DNA of 64,000 bases from Ariolimax columbianus (taxonomy: Eukaryota > Mollusca > Gastropoda > Stylommatophora > Arionidae). Under the pieces are notes generated by a model. It was not told the origin of the DNA. It saw only the letters and a list, made by a program, of their open reading frames with translations, and made no database searches. Made by a program: the position numbers and the translations under genes. Location: contig JAVGWX010000007.1 in NCBI GenBank assembly GCA_036924085.1, forward strand, positions 38,624,643 through 38,688,642, read 5' to 3'. This document shows, piece by piece, positions 9,944 to 23,100 of this stretch (position 1 is the first letter of the stretch; every line of letters starts with the position of its first letter).

Positions 9944-11430
9944 TGGGTAATTGAGCCTTGGTCAGTGAGGTCATGAAAGTGACTCGCTACTAGAAACACG
10001 TTTAGGGATCTGGGTAATTGAGCCCTGGTCAGTTGAGGTCATGAAAGTGGCTCGTTAGTAGAGACAAGTTTAGGGATCTGGGAAATTGAGACTTGGTCAG
10101 TGAAGTCATGAAAATGGCTCGATACTAGAGACAAGTTTAGGGATCTGGGTAATTGAGCCCTGGTCAGTTGAGGTCATGAAAGTGGCTCGTTAGTAGAGAC
10201 AAGTTTAGGGATCTGGGAAATTGAGCCTTGGTCAGTGAAGTCATGAAAGTGGCTCGTTACTAGAGACAAGTTTAGGGATCTGGTTAATTGAGCCTTTGTC
10301 AATGAGGTCATGAAAGTGGCTCATTATAGTGGCTCATTACTAGAGACAAGTTTAGGGATCTGGGTAATTGAGCCCTGGTCAGTGGGGTCATGAAAGGGGT
10401 TCGTTACTAGAGACAAGTTTAGGGATCTGGGTAATTGAGCTCTGGTCAGTTGAGGTCATGAAAGTTGCTCATTACTAGAGACAAGTTTAAGGATCTGGCT
10501 AATTGAGCCTTGGTCAGTGAGGTCATGAAAGTGGCTCGTTACTAGAGACAAATTTAGGGATCTGGGTAATTGAGCCTTGGTCAGTGAGGTAATGAAAGTG
10601 GCTCATTACTATAAGGTTTAGGGATCTGGGTAATTGAGCCTTGGTCAGTGAGGTCATGAAAGTGGCTCATTAATAGGGACAAGTTTAGGGATCTGGGTAA
10701 TTGAGCCTTGGTCAGTGAGGTAATGAAAGTGGCTCATTACTATAAAGTTTAGGGATCTGGGTAATTTGAGTCTTGGTCAGTGAGGTCATGAAAGTGTCTC
10801 GTTACTAGAGACAAGTTTAGGGATCTGAGTAATTGAGCCCTGGTCAGTGAGGTCATGAAAGTGGCTCGTTACTAGAGACAAGTTTAGGGATGTGGGTAAT
10901 TGAGCCCTGGTCAGTGAGGTCATGAAAGTGGCTCGTTACTAGAGACAAGTTTAGGGATCTGGGTAATTGAGCCCTGGTCAGTGAGGTCATGAAAGTGGCT
11001 CATTACTAGAGACATGTTTAGGGATCTGGATAATTGAGCCCTGGTCAGTGAGGTCATGAAAGTGGCTCATTAATAGGGACAAGTTTAGGGATCTGGGTAA
11101 TTGAGCCTTGGTCAGTGAGGTTATGAAAGTGACTCGCTACTAGAGACAAGTTTAGGGATCTGGGTAATTGAGCCCTGGTCAGTTGAGGTCATGAAAATGG
11201 CTCGTTACTAGAGACAAGTTTAGGGATCTGGGAAATTGAGCCCTGGTCAGTTGTCTTCATGAAAGTGGCTTGTTACTAGAGACAAGTTTAGGGATCTGGT
11301 TAATTGAGCCTTGGTCAGTGAGGTCATGAAAGTGGCTCGATACTAGAGACAAGTTTAGGAATCTGGGTAATTGAGCCTTGGTCAGTGAGGTCATGAAAGT
11401 GGCTCGATACTAGAGACAAGTTTAGGGATC
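9944..11430 (+). repeat. 1,487-bp partial copy of the 3,580-bp unit
   Basis: The block matches the first 1.4 kb of the next unit at an offset of 1,487 bp: AAACACG near 9993 and 11480, GAGACTTGG near 10088 and 11575, the 13-bp insertion monomer at 10323 and 11810, and CTATAAAG at 10740 and 12227. Beyond a one-monomer difference near 10950 the offset becomes 1,420 bp. The left copy ends where TTGTTAATTG starts at 11431, the same motif that opens both 3,580-bp copies. Confidence 0.75.
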
Positions 11431-14400
11431 TTGTTAATTGAGTCTTGGTCAGTGAGGTCATGAAAGTGACTCGCTACTAGAAACACGTTTAGGGATCTGG
11501 GTAATTGAGCCCTGGTCAGTTGAGGTCATGAAAGTGGCTCGTTAGTAGAGACAAGTTTAGGGATCTGGGAAATTGAGACTTGGTCAGTGAAGTCATGAAA
11601 ATGGCTCGATACTAGAGACAAGTTTAGGGATCTGGGTAATTGAGCCCTGGTCAGTTGAGGTCATGAAAGTGGCTCGTTAGTAGAGACAAGTTTAGGGATC
11701 TGGGAAATTGAGCCTTGGTCAGTGAAGTCATGAAAGTGGCTCGTTACTAGAGACAAGTTTAGGGATCTGGTTAATTGAGCCTTGGTCAATGAGGTCATGA
11801 AAGTGGCTCATTATAGTGGCTCATTACTAGAGACAAGTTTAGGGATCTGGGTAATTGAGCCCTGGTCAGTGGGGTCATGAAAGGGGTTCGTTACTAGAGA
11901 CAAGTTTAGGGATCTGGGTAATTGAGCTCTGGTCAGTTGAGGTCATGAAAGTTGCTCATTACTAGAGACAAGTTTAAGGATCTGGCTAATTGAGCCTTGG
12001 TCAGTGAGGTCATGAAAGTGGCTCGTTACTAGAGACAAATTTAGGGATCTGGGTAATTGAGCCTTGGTCAGTGAGGTAATGAAAGTGGCTCATTACTATA
12101 AGGTTTAGGGATCTGGGTAATTGAGCCTTGGTCAGTGAGGTCATGAAAGTGGCTCATTAATAGGGACAAGTTTAGGGATCTGGGTAATTGAGCCTTGGTC
12201 AGTGAGGTAATGAAAGTGGCTCATTACTATAAAGTTTAGGGATCTGGGTAATTTGAGTCTTGGTCAGTGAGGTCATGAAAGTGTCTCGTTACTAGAGACA
12301 AGTTTAGGGATCTGAGTAATTGAGCCCTGGTCAGTGAGGTCATGAAAGTGGCTCGTTACTAGAGACAAGTTTAGGGATGTGGGTAATTGAGCCCTGGTCA
12401 GTGATTTCATGAAAGTGGCTCGTTACTAGAGACAAGTTTAGGGATCTGGATAATTGAGCCCTGGTCAGTGAGGTCATGAAAGTGGCTCATTAATAGGGAC
12501 AAGTTTAGGGATCTGGGTAATTGAGCCTTGGTCAGTGAGGTTATGAAAGTGACTCGCTACTAGAGACAAGTTTAGGGATCTGGGTAATTGAGCCCTGGTC
12601 AGTTGAGGTCATGAAAATGGCTCGTTACTAGAGACAAGTTTAGGGATCTGGGAAATTGAGCCCTGGTCAGTTGTCTTCATGAAAGTGGCTTGTTACTAGA
12701 GACAAGTTTAGGGATCTGGTTAATTGAGCCTTGGTCAGTGAGGTCATGAAAGTGGTTTGATACTAGAGACAAGTTTAGGAATCTGGGTAATTGAGCCTTT
12801 GTTAGTGAGGTCATGAAAGTGGCTCGTTACTAGAGACAAGTTTAGGGGTCTGGTTAATTGAGCCCTGGTCAGTGAGGTCATGAAAGTGGCTCATTAATAG
12901 GGACAAGTTTAGGGATCTGGGTAATTGAGCCTTGGTCAGTGAGGTCATGAAAGTGGCTCGTTACTATAGACAAGTTTAGGGATCTGAGTAATTGAGCCCT
13001 GGTCAGTGAAGTCATGAAAATGGCTCGATACTAGAGACAAGTTTAGGGATCTGGGTAATTGAGCCTTGGTCAGTGAGGTCATGAAAGTGGCTCGATACTA
13101 GAGACAAGTTTAGGGATCTGGGTAATTGAGCCTTTGTCAGTGAGGTCATGAAAGTGGCTCGTTACTAGAGACATGTTTAGGGATCTGGATAATTGAGCCC
13201 TGGACAGTGAGGTCATGAAAGTGGCTCATTAATAGGGACAAGTTTAGGGATCTGGGTAATTGAGCCTTGGTCAGTGAGGTTATGAAAGTGACTCGCTACT
13301 AGAGACAAGTTTAGGGATCTGGGTAATTGAGCCCTGGTTAGTTAAGGTCATGAAAGTGGCTCGTTACTACAGACAAGTTTAGGGATCTGGGAAATTGAGC
13401 CCTGGTCAGTTGTCTTCATGAAAGTGGCTCGTTACTAGAGACAAGTTTAGGGATCTGGTTAATTGAGCCTTGGTCAGTGAGGTCATGAAAGTGGCTCGAT
13501 ACTAGAGACAAGTTTAGGGATCTGGGTAGTTGAGCCTTTGTCAGTGAGGTCATGAAAGTGGCTCGTTACTAGAGACAAGTTTAGGGGTCTGGTTAATTGA
13601 GCCCTGGTCAGTGAGGTCATGAAAGTGGCTCATTAATAGGGACAAGTTTAGGGATCTGGGTAATTGAGCCTTGGTCAGTGAGGTCATGAAAGTGGCTCGA
13701 TACTAGAGACAAGTTTAGGGATCTTGGTAATTGAGCCTTGGTCAGTGAGGTCATGAAAGTGGCTCGTTACTAGAGACACGTTTAGGGATCTGGGTAATTG
13801 AGCCCTGGTCAGTGAGGTCATGAAAGTGGCTCATTACTAGAGACATGTTTAGGGATCTGGATAATTGAGCCCTGGTCAGTGAGGTCATGAAAGTGGCTCA
13901 TTAATAGGGACAAGTTTAGGGATCTGGGTAATTGAGCCTTGATCAGTGAGGTCATGAAAGTGACTCGCTACTAGAAACACGTTTAGGGATCTGGGTAATT
14001 GAGCCCTGGTCAGTTGAGGTCATGAAAGTGGCTCGTTAGTAGAGACAAGTTTAGGGATCTGGGAAATTGAGCCTTGGTCAGTGAAGTCATGAAAATGGCT
14101 CGATACTAGAGACAAGTTTAGGGATCTGGGTAATTGAGCCCTGGTCAGTTGAGGTCATGAAAGTGGCTCGTTAGTAGAGACAAGTTTAGGGATCTGGGAA
14201 ATTGAGCCTTGGTCAGTGAAGTCATGAAAGTGGCTCGTTACTAGAGACAAGTTTAGGGATCTGGTTAATTGAGCCTTGGTCAATGAGGTCATGAAAGTGG
14301 CTCATTATAGTTGCTCATTACTAGAGACAAGTTTAGGGATCTGGGTAATTGAGCCCTGGTCAGTGGGGTCATGAAAGTGGTTCATTACTAGAGACAAGTT

Positions 14401-15010
14401 TAGGGATCTGGGTAATTGAGCCGTGGTCAGGTAGGTCATGAAAGTTGCTCATTACTAGAGACAAGTTTAAGGATCTGGCTAATTGAGCCTTGGTCAGTGA
14501 GGTCATGAAAGTGGCTCGTTACTAGAGACAAGTTTAGGGATCTGGGTAATTGAGCCTTGGTCAGTGAGGTAATGAAAGTGGCTCATTACTATAATGTTTA
14601 GGGATCTTGGTAATTTGAGTCTTGGTCAGTGAGGTCATGAAAGTGGCTCGTTAGTAGAGACAAGTTTAGGGATCTGGGAAATTGAGCCCTGGTCAGTGAG
14701 GTCATGAAAGTGGCTCGTTACTAGAGACACGTTTAGGGATCTGGGTAATTGAGCCCTGGTCAGTGAGGTCATGAAAGTGGCTCATTACTAGAGACATGTT
14801 TAGGGATCTGGATAATTGAGCCCTGGTCAGTGAGGTCATGAAAGTGGCTCATTAATAGGGACAAGTTTAGGGATCTGGGTAATTGAGCCTTGGTCAGTGA
14901 GGTCATGAAAGTGACTCGCTACTAGAAACACGTTTAGGGATCTGGGTAATTGAGCCCTGGTCAGTTGAGGTCATGAAAGTGGCTCGTTAGTAGAGACAAG
15001 TTTAGGGATC
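11431..15010 (+). repeat. 3,580-bp higher-order unit B, copy 1
   Basis: The unit opens at TTGTTAATTGAGTCTTGG (11431) and the same motif restarts at 15011. The two copies align across their length at a constant 3,580-bp offset. Rare shared markers include GTGATTTCATG (about 12401), AGTGGTTTGATAC (12751), CCTTTGTTAG (about 12796), both insertion monomers (GTGGCTC form at 11810, GTTGCTC form at 14304) and GCCGTGGTCAGGTAGG (about 14421). The only substitution I noticed is T at 14595 (ATAATG) against A at 18175 (ATAAAG). This degree of identity implies a very recent tandem duplication, or a duplicated assembly path. Confidence 0.85.
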
Positions 15011-18000
15011 TTGTTAATTGAGTCTTGGTCAGTGAGGTCATGAAAGTGACTCGCTACTAGAAACACGTTTAGGGATCTGGGTAATTGAGCCCTGGTCAGT
15101 TGAGGTCATGAAAGTGGCTCGTTAGTAGAGACAAGTTTAGGGATCTGGGAAATTGAGACTTGGTCAGTGAAGTCATGAAAATGGCTCGATACTAGAGACA
15201 AGTTTAGGGATCTGGGTAATTGAGCCCTGGTCAGTTGAGGTCATGAAAGTGGCTCGTTAGTAGAGACAAGTTTAGGGATCTGGGAAATTGAGCCTTGGTC
15301 AGTGAAGTCATGAAAGTGGCTCGTTACTAGAGACAAGTTTAGGGATCTGGTTAATTGAGCCTTGGTCAATGAGGTCATGAAAGTGGCTCATTATAGTGGC
15401 TCATTACTAGAGACAAGTTTAGGGATCTGGGTAATTGAGCCCTGGTCAGTGGGGTCATGAAAGGGGTTCGTTACTAGAGACAAGTTTAGGGATCTGGGTA
15501 ATTGAGCTCTGGTCAGTTGAGGTCATGAAAGTTGCTCATTACTAGAGACAAGTTTAAGGATCTGGCTAATTGAGCCTTGGTCAGTGAGGTCATGAAAGTG
15601 GCTCGTTACTAGAGACAAATTTAGGGATCTGGGTAATTGAGCCTTGGTCAGTGAGGTAATGAAAGTGGCTCATTACTATAAGGTTTAGGGATCTGGGTAA
15701 TTGAGCCTTGGTCAGTGAGGTCATGAAAGTGGCTCATTAATAGGGACAAGTTTAGGGATCTGGGTAATTGAGCCTTGGTCAGTGAGGTAATGAAAGTGGC
15801 TCATTACTATAAAGTTTAGGGATCTGGGTAATTTGAGTCTTGGTCAGTGAGGTCATGAAAGTGTCTCGTTACTAGAGACAAGTTTAGGGATCTGAGTAAT
15901 TGAGCCCTGGTCAGTGAGGTCATGAAAGTGGCTCGTTACTAGAGACAAGTTTAGGGATGTGGGTAATTGAGCCCTGGTCAGTGATTTCATGAAAGTGGCT
16001 CGTTACTAGAGACAAGTTTAGGGATCTGGATAATTGAGCCCTGGTCAGTGAGGTCATGAAAGTGGCTCATTAATAGGGACAAGTTTAGGGATCTGGGTAA
16101 TTGAGCCTTGGTCAGTGAGGTTATGAAAGTGACTCGCTACTAGAGACAAGTTTAGGGATCTGGGTAATTGAGCCCTGGTCAGTTGAGGTCATGAAAATGG
16201 CTCGTTACTAGAGACAAGTTTAGGGATCTGGGAAATTGAGCCCTGGTCAGTTGTCTTCATGAAAGTGGCTTGTTACTAGAGACAAGTTTAGGGATCTGGT
16301 TAATTGAGCCTTGGTCAGTGAGGTCATGAAAGTGGTTTGATACTAGAGACAAGTTTAGGAATCTGGGTAATTGAGCCTTTGTTAGTGAGGTCATGAAAGT
16401 GGCTCGTTACTAGAGACAAGTTTAGGGGTCTGGTTAATTGAGCCCTGGTCAGTGAGGTCATGAAAGTGGCTCATTAATAGGGACAAGTTTAGGGATCTGG
16501 GTAATTGAGCCTTGGTCAGTGAGGTCATGAAAGTGGCTCGTTACTATAGACAAGTTTAGGGATCTGAGTAATTGAGCCCTGGTCAGTGAAGTCATGAAAA
16601 TGGCTCGATACTAGAGACAAGTTTAGGGATCTGGGTAATTGAGCCTTGGTCAGTGAGGTCATGAAAGTGGCTCGATACTAGAGACAAGTTTAGGGATCTG
16701 GGTAATTGAGCCTTTGTCAGTGAGGTCATGAAAGTGGCTCGTTACTAGAGACATGTTTAGGGATCTGGATAATTGAGCCCTGGACAGTGAGGTCATGAAA
16801 GTGGCTCATTAATAGGGACAAGTTTAGGGATCTGGGTAATTGAGCCTTGGTCAGTGAGGTTATGAAAGTGACTCGCTACTAGAGACAAGTTTAGGGATCT
16901 GGGTAATTGAGCCCTGGTTAGTTAAGGTCATGAAAGTGGCTCGTTACTACAGACAAGTTTAGGGATCTGGGAAATTGAGCCCTGGTCAGTTGTCTTCATG
17001 AAAGTGGCTCGTTACTAGAGACAAGTTTAGGGATCTGGTTAATTGAGCCTTGGTCAGTGAGGTCATGAAAGTGGCTCGATACTAGAGACAAGTTTAGGGA
17101 TCTGGGTAGTTGAGCCTTTGTCAGTGAGGTCATGAAAGTGGCTCGTTACTAGAGACAAGTTTAGGGGTCTGGTTAATTGAGCCCTGGTCAGTGAGGTCAT
17201 GAAAGTGGCTCATTAATAGGGACAAGTTTAGGGATCTGGGTAATTGAGCCTTGGTCAGTGAGGTCATGAAAGTGGCTCGATACTAGAGACAAGTTTAGGG
17301 ATCTTGGTAATTGAGCCTTGGTCAGTGAGGTCATGAAAGTGGCTCGTTACTAGAGACACGTTTAGGGATCTGGGTAATTGAGCCCTGGTCAGTGAGGTCA
17401 TGAAAGTGGCTCATTACTAGAGACATGTTTAGGGATCTGGATAATTGAGCCCTGGTCAGTGAGGTCATGAAAGTGGCTCATTAATAGGGACAAGTTTAGG
17501 GATCTGGGTAATTGAGCCTTGATCAGTGAGGTCATGAAAGTGACTCGCTACTAGAAACACGTTTAGGGATCTGGGTAATTGAGCCCTGGTCAGTTGAGGT
17601 CATGAAAGTGGCTCGTTAGTAGAGACAAGTTTAGGGATCTGGGAAATTGAGCCTTGGTCAGTGAAGTCATGAAAATGGCTCGATACTAGAGACAAGTTTA
17701 GGGATCTGGGTAATTGAGCCCTGGTCAGTTGAGGTCATGAAAGTGGCTCGTTAGTAGAGACAAGTTTAGGGATCTGGGAAATTGAGCCTTGGTCAGTGAA
17801 GTCATGAAAGTGGCTCGTTACTAGAGACAAGTTTAGGGATCTGGTTAATTGAGCCTTGGTCAATGAGGTCATGAAAGTGGCTCATTATAGTTGCTCATTA
17901 CTAGAGACAAGTTTAGGGATCTGGGTAATTGAGCCCTGGTCAGTGGGGTCATGAAAGTGGTTCATTACTAGAGACAAGTTTAGGGATCTGGGTAATTGAG

Positions 18001-18588
18001 CCGTGGTCAGGTAGGTCATGAAAGTTGCTCATTACTAGAGACAAGTTTAAGGATCTGGCTAATTGAGCCTTGGTCAGTGAGGTCATGAAAGTGGCTCGTT
18101 ACTAGAGACAAGTTTAGGGATCTGGGTAATTGAGCCTTGGTCAGTGAGGTAATGAAAGTGGCTCATTACTATAAAGTTTAGGGATCTTGGTAATTTGAGT
18201 CTTGGTCAGTGAGGTCATGAAAGTGGCTCGTTAGTAGAGACAAGTTTAGGGATCTGGGAAATTGAGCCCTGGTCAGTGAGGTCATGAAAGTGGCTCGTTA
18301 CTAGAGACACGTTTAGGGATCTGGGTAATTGAGCCCTGGTCAGTGAGGTCATGAAAGTGGCTCATTACTAGAGACATGTTTAGGGATCTGGATAATTGAG
18401 CCCTGGTCAGTGAGGTCATGAAAGTGGCTCATTAATAGGGACAAGTTTAGGGATCTGGGTAATTGAGCCTTGGTCAGTGAGGTCATGAAAGTGACTCGCT
18501 ACTAGAAACACGTTTAGGGATCTGGGTAATTGAGCCCTGGTCAGTTGAGGTCATGAAAGTGGCTCGTTAGTAGAGACAAGTTTAGGGA
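15011..18588 (+). repeat. 3,580-bp higher-order unit B, copy 2
   Basis: This is the near-identical partner of 11431-15010, ending where the sequence changes from GGGATC to GGGATTATGGG at 18587. That GATTATGGG variant recurs only at 26408 and 34441, so the right edge of this copy joins a different higher-order family. The right half of this copy (about 16.1-18.9 kb) also matches 23.9-26.7 kb at an offset of 7,821 bp, showing that unit B belongs to the larger family. Confidence 0.85.
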
Positions 18589-18710
18589 TTATGGGAAATT
18601 GAGCCTTGGTCAGTGAAGTCATGAAAATGGCTCGATACTAGAGACAAGTTTAGGGATCTGGGTAATTGAGCCTTGGTCAGTGAGGTCATGAAAGTGGCTC
18701 GTTACTAGAG

Positions 18711-19449
18711 ACAAGTTTAGGGATCTGAGTAATTGAGCCCTGGTCAGTGAGGTCATGAAAGCTGCTCGTTACTAGAGACAAGTTTAGGGATGTGGGTAAT
18801 TGAGCCCTGGTCAGTGAGGTCATGAAAGTGGCTCGTTACTAGAGACAAGTTTAGGGATCTGGGTAATTGAGCCCTGGTCAGTGAGGTCATGAAAGGGGCT
18901 CATTACTAGAGACATGTTTAGGGATCTGGATAATTGAGCCCTGGACAGTGAGGTCATGAAAGTGGCTCATTAATAGGGACAAGTTTAGGGATCTGGGTAA
19001 TTAAGCCTTGGTCAGTGAGGTCATGAAAGTGACTCGCTACTAGAGACAAGTTTAGGGATCTGGGTAATTGAGCCCTGGTCAGTTGAGGTCATGAAAGTGG
19101 CTCGTTACTAGAGACAAGTTTAGGGATCTGGGAAATTGAGCCCTGGTCAGTTGTCTTCATGAAAGTGGCTCGTTACTAGAGACAAGTTTAGGGATCTGGT
19201 TAATTGAGCCTTGGTCAGTGAGGTCATGAAAGTGGCTCGATACTAGAGACAAGTTTAGGGATCTGGGTAATTGAGCCTTTGTCAGTGAGGTCATGAAAGT
19301 GGCTCGTTACTAGAGACAAGTTTAGGGGTCTGGTTAATTGAGCCCTGGTCAGTGAGGTCATGAAAGTGGCTCATTAATAGGGACAAGTTTAGGGATCTGG
19401 GTAATTGAGCCTTGGTCAGTGAGGTCATGAAAGTGGCTCGTTACTAGAG
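18711..19449 (+). repeat. 739-bp tandem duplication, copy 1
   Basis: Eleven monomers (two of 68 bp) are repeated immediately downstream at a 739-bp offset. Pairs of rare markers are GAAAGGGGCTC at 18891 and 19630 and TTAAGCCTTGG at 19001 and 19740. A GAAAGCTGCTCG change near 18759 is private to this copy. The related block at 26.5-27.3 kb has only one copy: the offset to it falls from 7,821 bp before the duplication to 7,082 bp after it, a difference of exactly 739. The stretch 18589-18710 is ordinary satellite opening with the GATTATGGG monomer. Confidence 0.8.
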
Positions 19450-20188
19450 ACAAGTTTAGGGATCTGAGTAATTGAGCCCTGGTCAGTGAGGTCATGAAAG
19501 TGGCTCGTTACTAGAGACAAGTTTAGGGATGTGGGTAATTGAGCCCTGGTCAGTGAGGTCATGAAAGTGGCTCGTTACTAGAGACAAGTTTAGGGATCTG
19601 GGTAATTGAGCCCTGGTCAGTGAGGTCATGAAAGGGGCTCATTACTAGAGACATGTTTAGGGATCTGGATAATTGAGCCCTGGACAGTGAGGTCATGAAA
19701 GTGGCTCATTAATAGGGACAAGTTTAGGGATCTGGGTAATTAAGCCTTGGTCAGTGAGGTCATGAAAGTGACTCGCTACTAGAGACAAGTTTAGGGATCT
19801 GGGTAATTGAGCCCTGGTCAGTTGAGGTCATGAAAGTGGCTCGTTACTAGAGACAAGTTTAGGGATCTGGGAAATTGAGCCCTGGTCAGTTGTCTTCATG
19901 AAAGTGGCTCGTTACTAGAGATAAGTTTAGGGATCTGGTTAATTGAGCCTTGGTCAGTGAGGTCATGAAAGTGGCTCGATACTAGAGACAAGTTTAGGGA
20001 TCTGGGTAATTGAGCCTTTGTCAGTGAGGTCATGAAAGTGGCTCGTTACTAGAGACAAGTTTAGGGGTCTGGTTAATTGAGCCCTGGTCAGTGAGGTCAT
20101 GAAAGTGGCTCATTAATAGGGACAAGTTTAGGGATCTGGGTAATTGAGCCTTGGTCAGTGAGGTCATGAAAGTGGCTCGTTACTATAG
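19450..20188 (+). repeat. 739-bp tandem duplication, copy 2
   Basis: This copy lies directly after 18711-19449. It ends where TTACTATAGAC appears (about 20181), a marker that in the first copy is TTACTAGAGAC. A GAGATAAGTTT substitution near 19917 is private to this copy. The duplicated stretch contains no insertion-type monomer, so the length of 739 bp is simply 9 x 67 plus 2 x 68. Confidence 0.8.
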
Positions 20189-23100
20189 ACAAGTTTAGGG
20201 ATCTGAGTAATTGAGCCCTGGTCAGTGAAGTCATGAAAATGGCTCGATACTAGAGACAAGTTTAGGGATCTGGGTAATTGAGCCTTGGTCAGTAAGGTCA
20301 TGAAAGTGGCTCTATACTAGAGACAAGTTTAGGGATCTGGGTAATTGAGCCTTTGTCAGTGAGGTCATGAAAGTGGCTCGTTACTAGAGACATGTTTAGG
20401 GATCTGGATAATTGAGCCCTGGACAGTGAGGTCATGAAAGTGGCTCATTAATAGGGACAAGTTTAGGGATCTGGGTAATTGAGCCTTGGTCAGTGAGGTT
20501 ATGAAAGTGACTCGCTACTAGAGACAAGTTTAGGGATCTGGGTAATTGAGCCCTGGTTAGTTAAGGTCATGAAAGTGGCTCGTTACTACAGACAAGTTTA
20601 GGGATCTGGGAAATTGAGCCCTGGTCAGTTGTCTTCATGAAAGTGGCTCGTTACTAGAGACAAGTTTAGGGATCTGGTTAATTGAGCCTTGGTCAGTGAG
20701 GTCATGAAAGTGGCTCGATACTAGAGACAAGTTTAGGGATCTTGGTAATTGAGCCTTGGTCAGTGAGGTCATGAAAGTGGCTCGTTACTAGAGACACGTT
20801 TAGGGATCTGGGTAATTGAGCCCTGGTCAGTGAGGTCATGAAAGTGGCTCATTACTAGAGACATGTTTAGGGATCTGGATAATTGAGCCCTGGTCAGTGA
20901 GGTCATGAAAGTGGCTCATTAATAGGGACAAGTTTAGGGATCTGGGTAATTGAGCCTTGATCAGTGAGGTCATGAAAGTGACTCGCTACTAGAAACACGT
21001 TTAGGGATCTGGGTAATTGAGCCCTGGTCAGTTGAGGTCATGAAAGTGGCTCGTTAGTAGAGACAAGTTTAGGGATCTGGGAAATTGAGCCTTGGTCAGT
21101 GAAGTCATGAAAATGGCTCGATACTAGAGACAAGTTTAGGGATCTGGGTAATTGAACCCTGGTCAGTTGAGGTCATGAAAGTGGCTCGTTACTAGAGACA
21201 AGTTTAGGGATCTGGGAAATTGAGCCTTGGTCAGTGAAGTCATGAATGTGGCTCGTTACTAGAGACAAGTTTAGGGATCTGGTTAATTGAGCCTTGGTCA
21301 ATGAGGTCATGAAAGTGGCTCATTATAGTGGCTCATTACTAGAGACAAGTTTAGGGATCTGGGTAATTGAGCCCTGGTCAGTGGGGTCATGAAAGTGGTT
21401 CATTACTAGAGACAAGTTTAGGGATCTGGGTAATTGAGCTCTGGTCAGGTAGGTCATGAAAGTTGCTCATTACTAGAGACAAGTTTAAGGATCTGGCTAA
21501 TTGAGCCTTGGTCAGTGAGGTCATGAAAGTGGCTCGTTACTAGAGACAAATTTAGGGATCTGGGTAATTGAGCCTTGGTCAGTGAGGTAATGAAAGTGGC
21601 TCATTACTATAAGGTTATGGGATCTGGGTAATTGAGCCTTGGTCAGTGAGGTCATGAAAGTGGCTCATTAATAGGGACAAGTTTAGGGATCTGGGTAATT
21701 GAGCCCTGGTCAGTGAGGTCATGAAAGTGGCTCGTTACTAGAGACACGTTTAGGGATCTGGGTAATTGAGCCCTGGTCAGTGAGGTCATGAAAGTGGCTC
21801 ATTACTAGAGACATGTTTAGGGATCTGGATAATTGAGCCCTGGTCAGTGAGGTCATGAAAGTGGCTCATTAATAGGGACAAGTTTAGGGATCTGGGTAAT
21901 TGAGCCTTGGTCAGTGAGGTCATGAAAGTGACTCGCTACTAGAAACACGTTTAGGGATCTGGGTAATTGAGCCCTGGTCAGTTGAGGTCATGAAAGTGGC
22001 TCGTTAGTAGAGACAAGTTTAGGGATCTGGGAAATTGAGCCTTGGTCAGTGAAGTCATGAAAATGGCTCGATACTAGAGACAAGTTTAGGGATCTGGGTA
22101 ATTGAGCCTTGGTCAGTGAGGTCATGAAAGTGGCTCGTTACTAGAGACAAGTTTAGGGATCTGAGTAATTGAGCCCTGGTCAGTGAGGTCATGAAAGTGG
22201 CTCGTTACTAGAGACAAGTTTAGGGATGTGGGTAATTGAGCCCTGATCAGTGAGGTCATGAAAGTGGCTCGTTACTAGAGACAAGTTTAGGGATCTGGGT
22301 AATTGAGCCCTGGTCAGTGAGGTCATGAAAGTGGCTCATTACTAGAGACATGTTTAGGGATCTGGATAATTGAGCCCTGGTCAGTGAGGTCATGAAAGTG
22401 GCTCATTAATAGGGACAAGTTTAGGGATCTGGGTAATTGAGCCTTGGTCAGTGAGGTTATGAAAGTGACTCGCTACTAGAGACAAGTTTAGGGATCTGGG
22501 TAATTGAGCCCTGGTCAGTTGTCTTCATGAAAGTGGCTCGTTACTACAGACAAGTTTAGGGATCTGGTTAATTGAGCCTTGGTCAGTTAGGTCATGAAAG
22601 TGGCTCGATACTAGAGACAAGTTTAGGGATCTGGGTAATTGAGCCTTTGTCAGTGAGGTCATGAAAGTGGCTCGTTACTAGAGACAAGTTTAGGGGTCTG
22701 GTTAATTGAGCCCTGGTCAGTGAGGTCATGAAAGTGGCTCATTAATAGGGACTAGTTTAGGGATCCGGGTAATTGAGCCTTGGTCAGTGAGGTCATGAAA
22801 GTGGCTCGATACTAGAGACAAGTTTAGGGATCTTGTTAATTGAGCCTTGGTCAGTGAGGTCATGAAAGTGGCTCGTTACTAGAGACAATTTTAGGGGTCT
22901 TGGTAATTGAGCCTTGGTCAGTGAGGTCATGAAAGTGACTCGCTACTAGAAACACGTTTAGGGATCTGGGTAATTGAGCCCTGGTCAGTTGAGGTCATGA
23001 AAGTGGCTCGTTAGTAGAGACAAGTTTAGGGATCTGGGAAATTGAGCCTTGGTCAGTGAAGTCATGAAAGTGGCTCGTTACTAGAGACAAGTTTAGGGAT

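Noticed and set aside
10381..10410. CENP-B box in the GGGGTTCGTTACTAGAG variant
   Set aside because: TTCG is present but the required A and the CGGG part of the box are absent; no other monomer form fits better.
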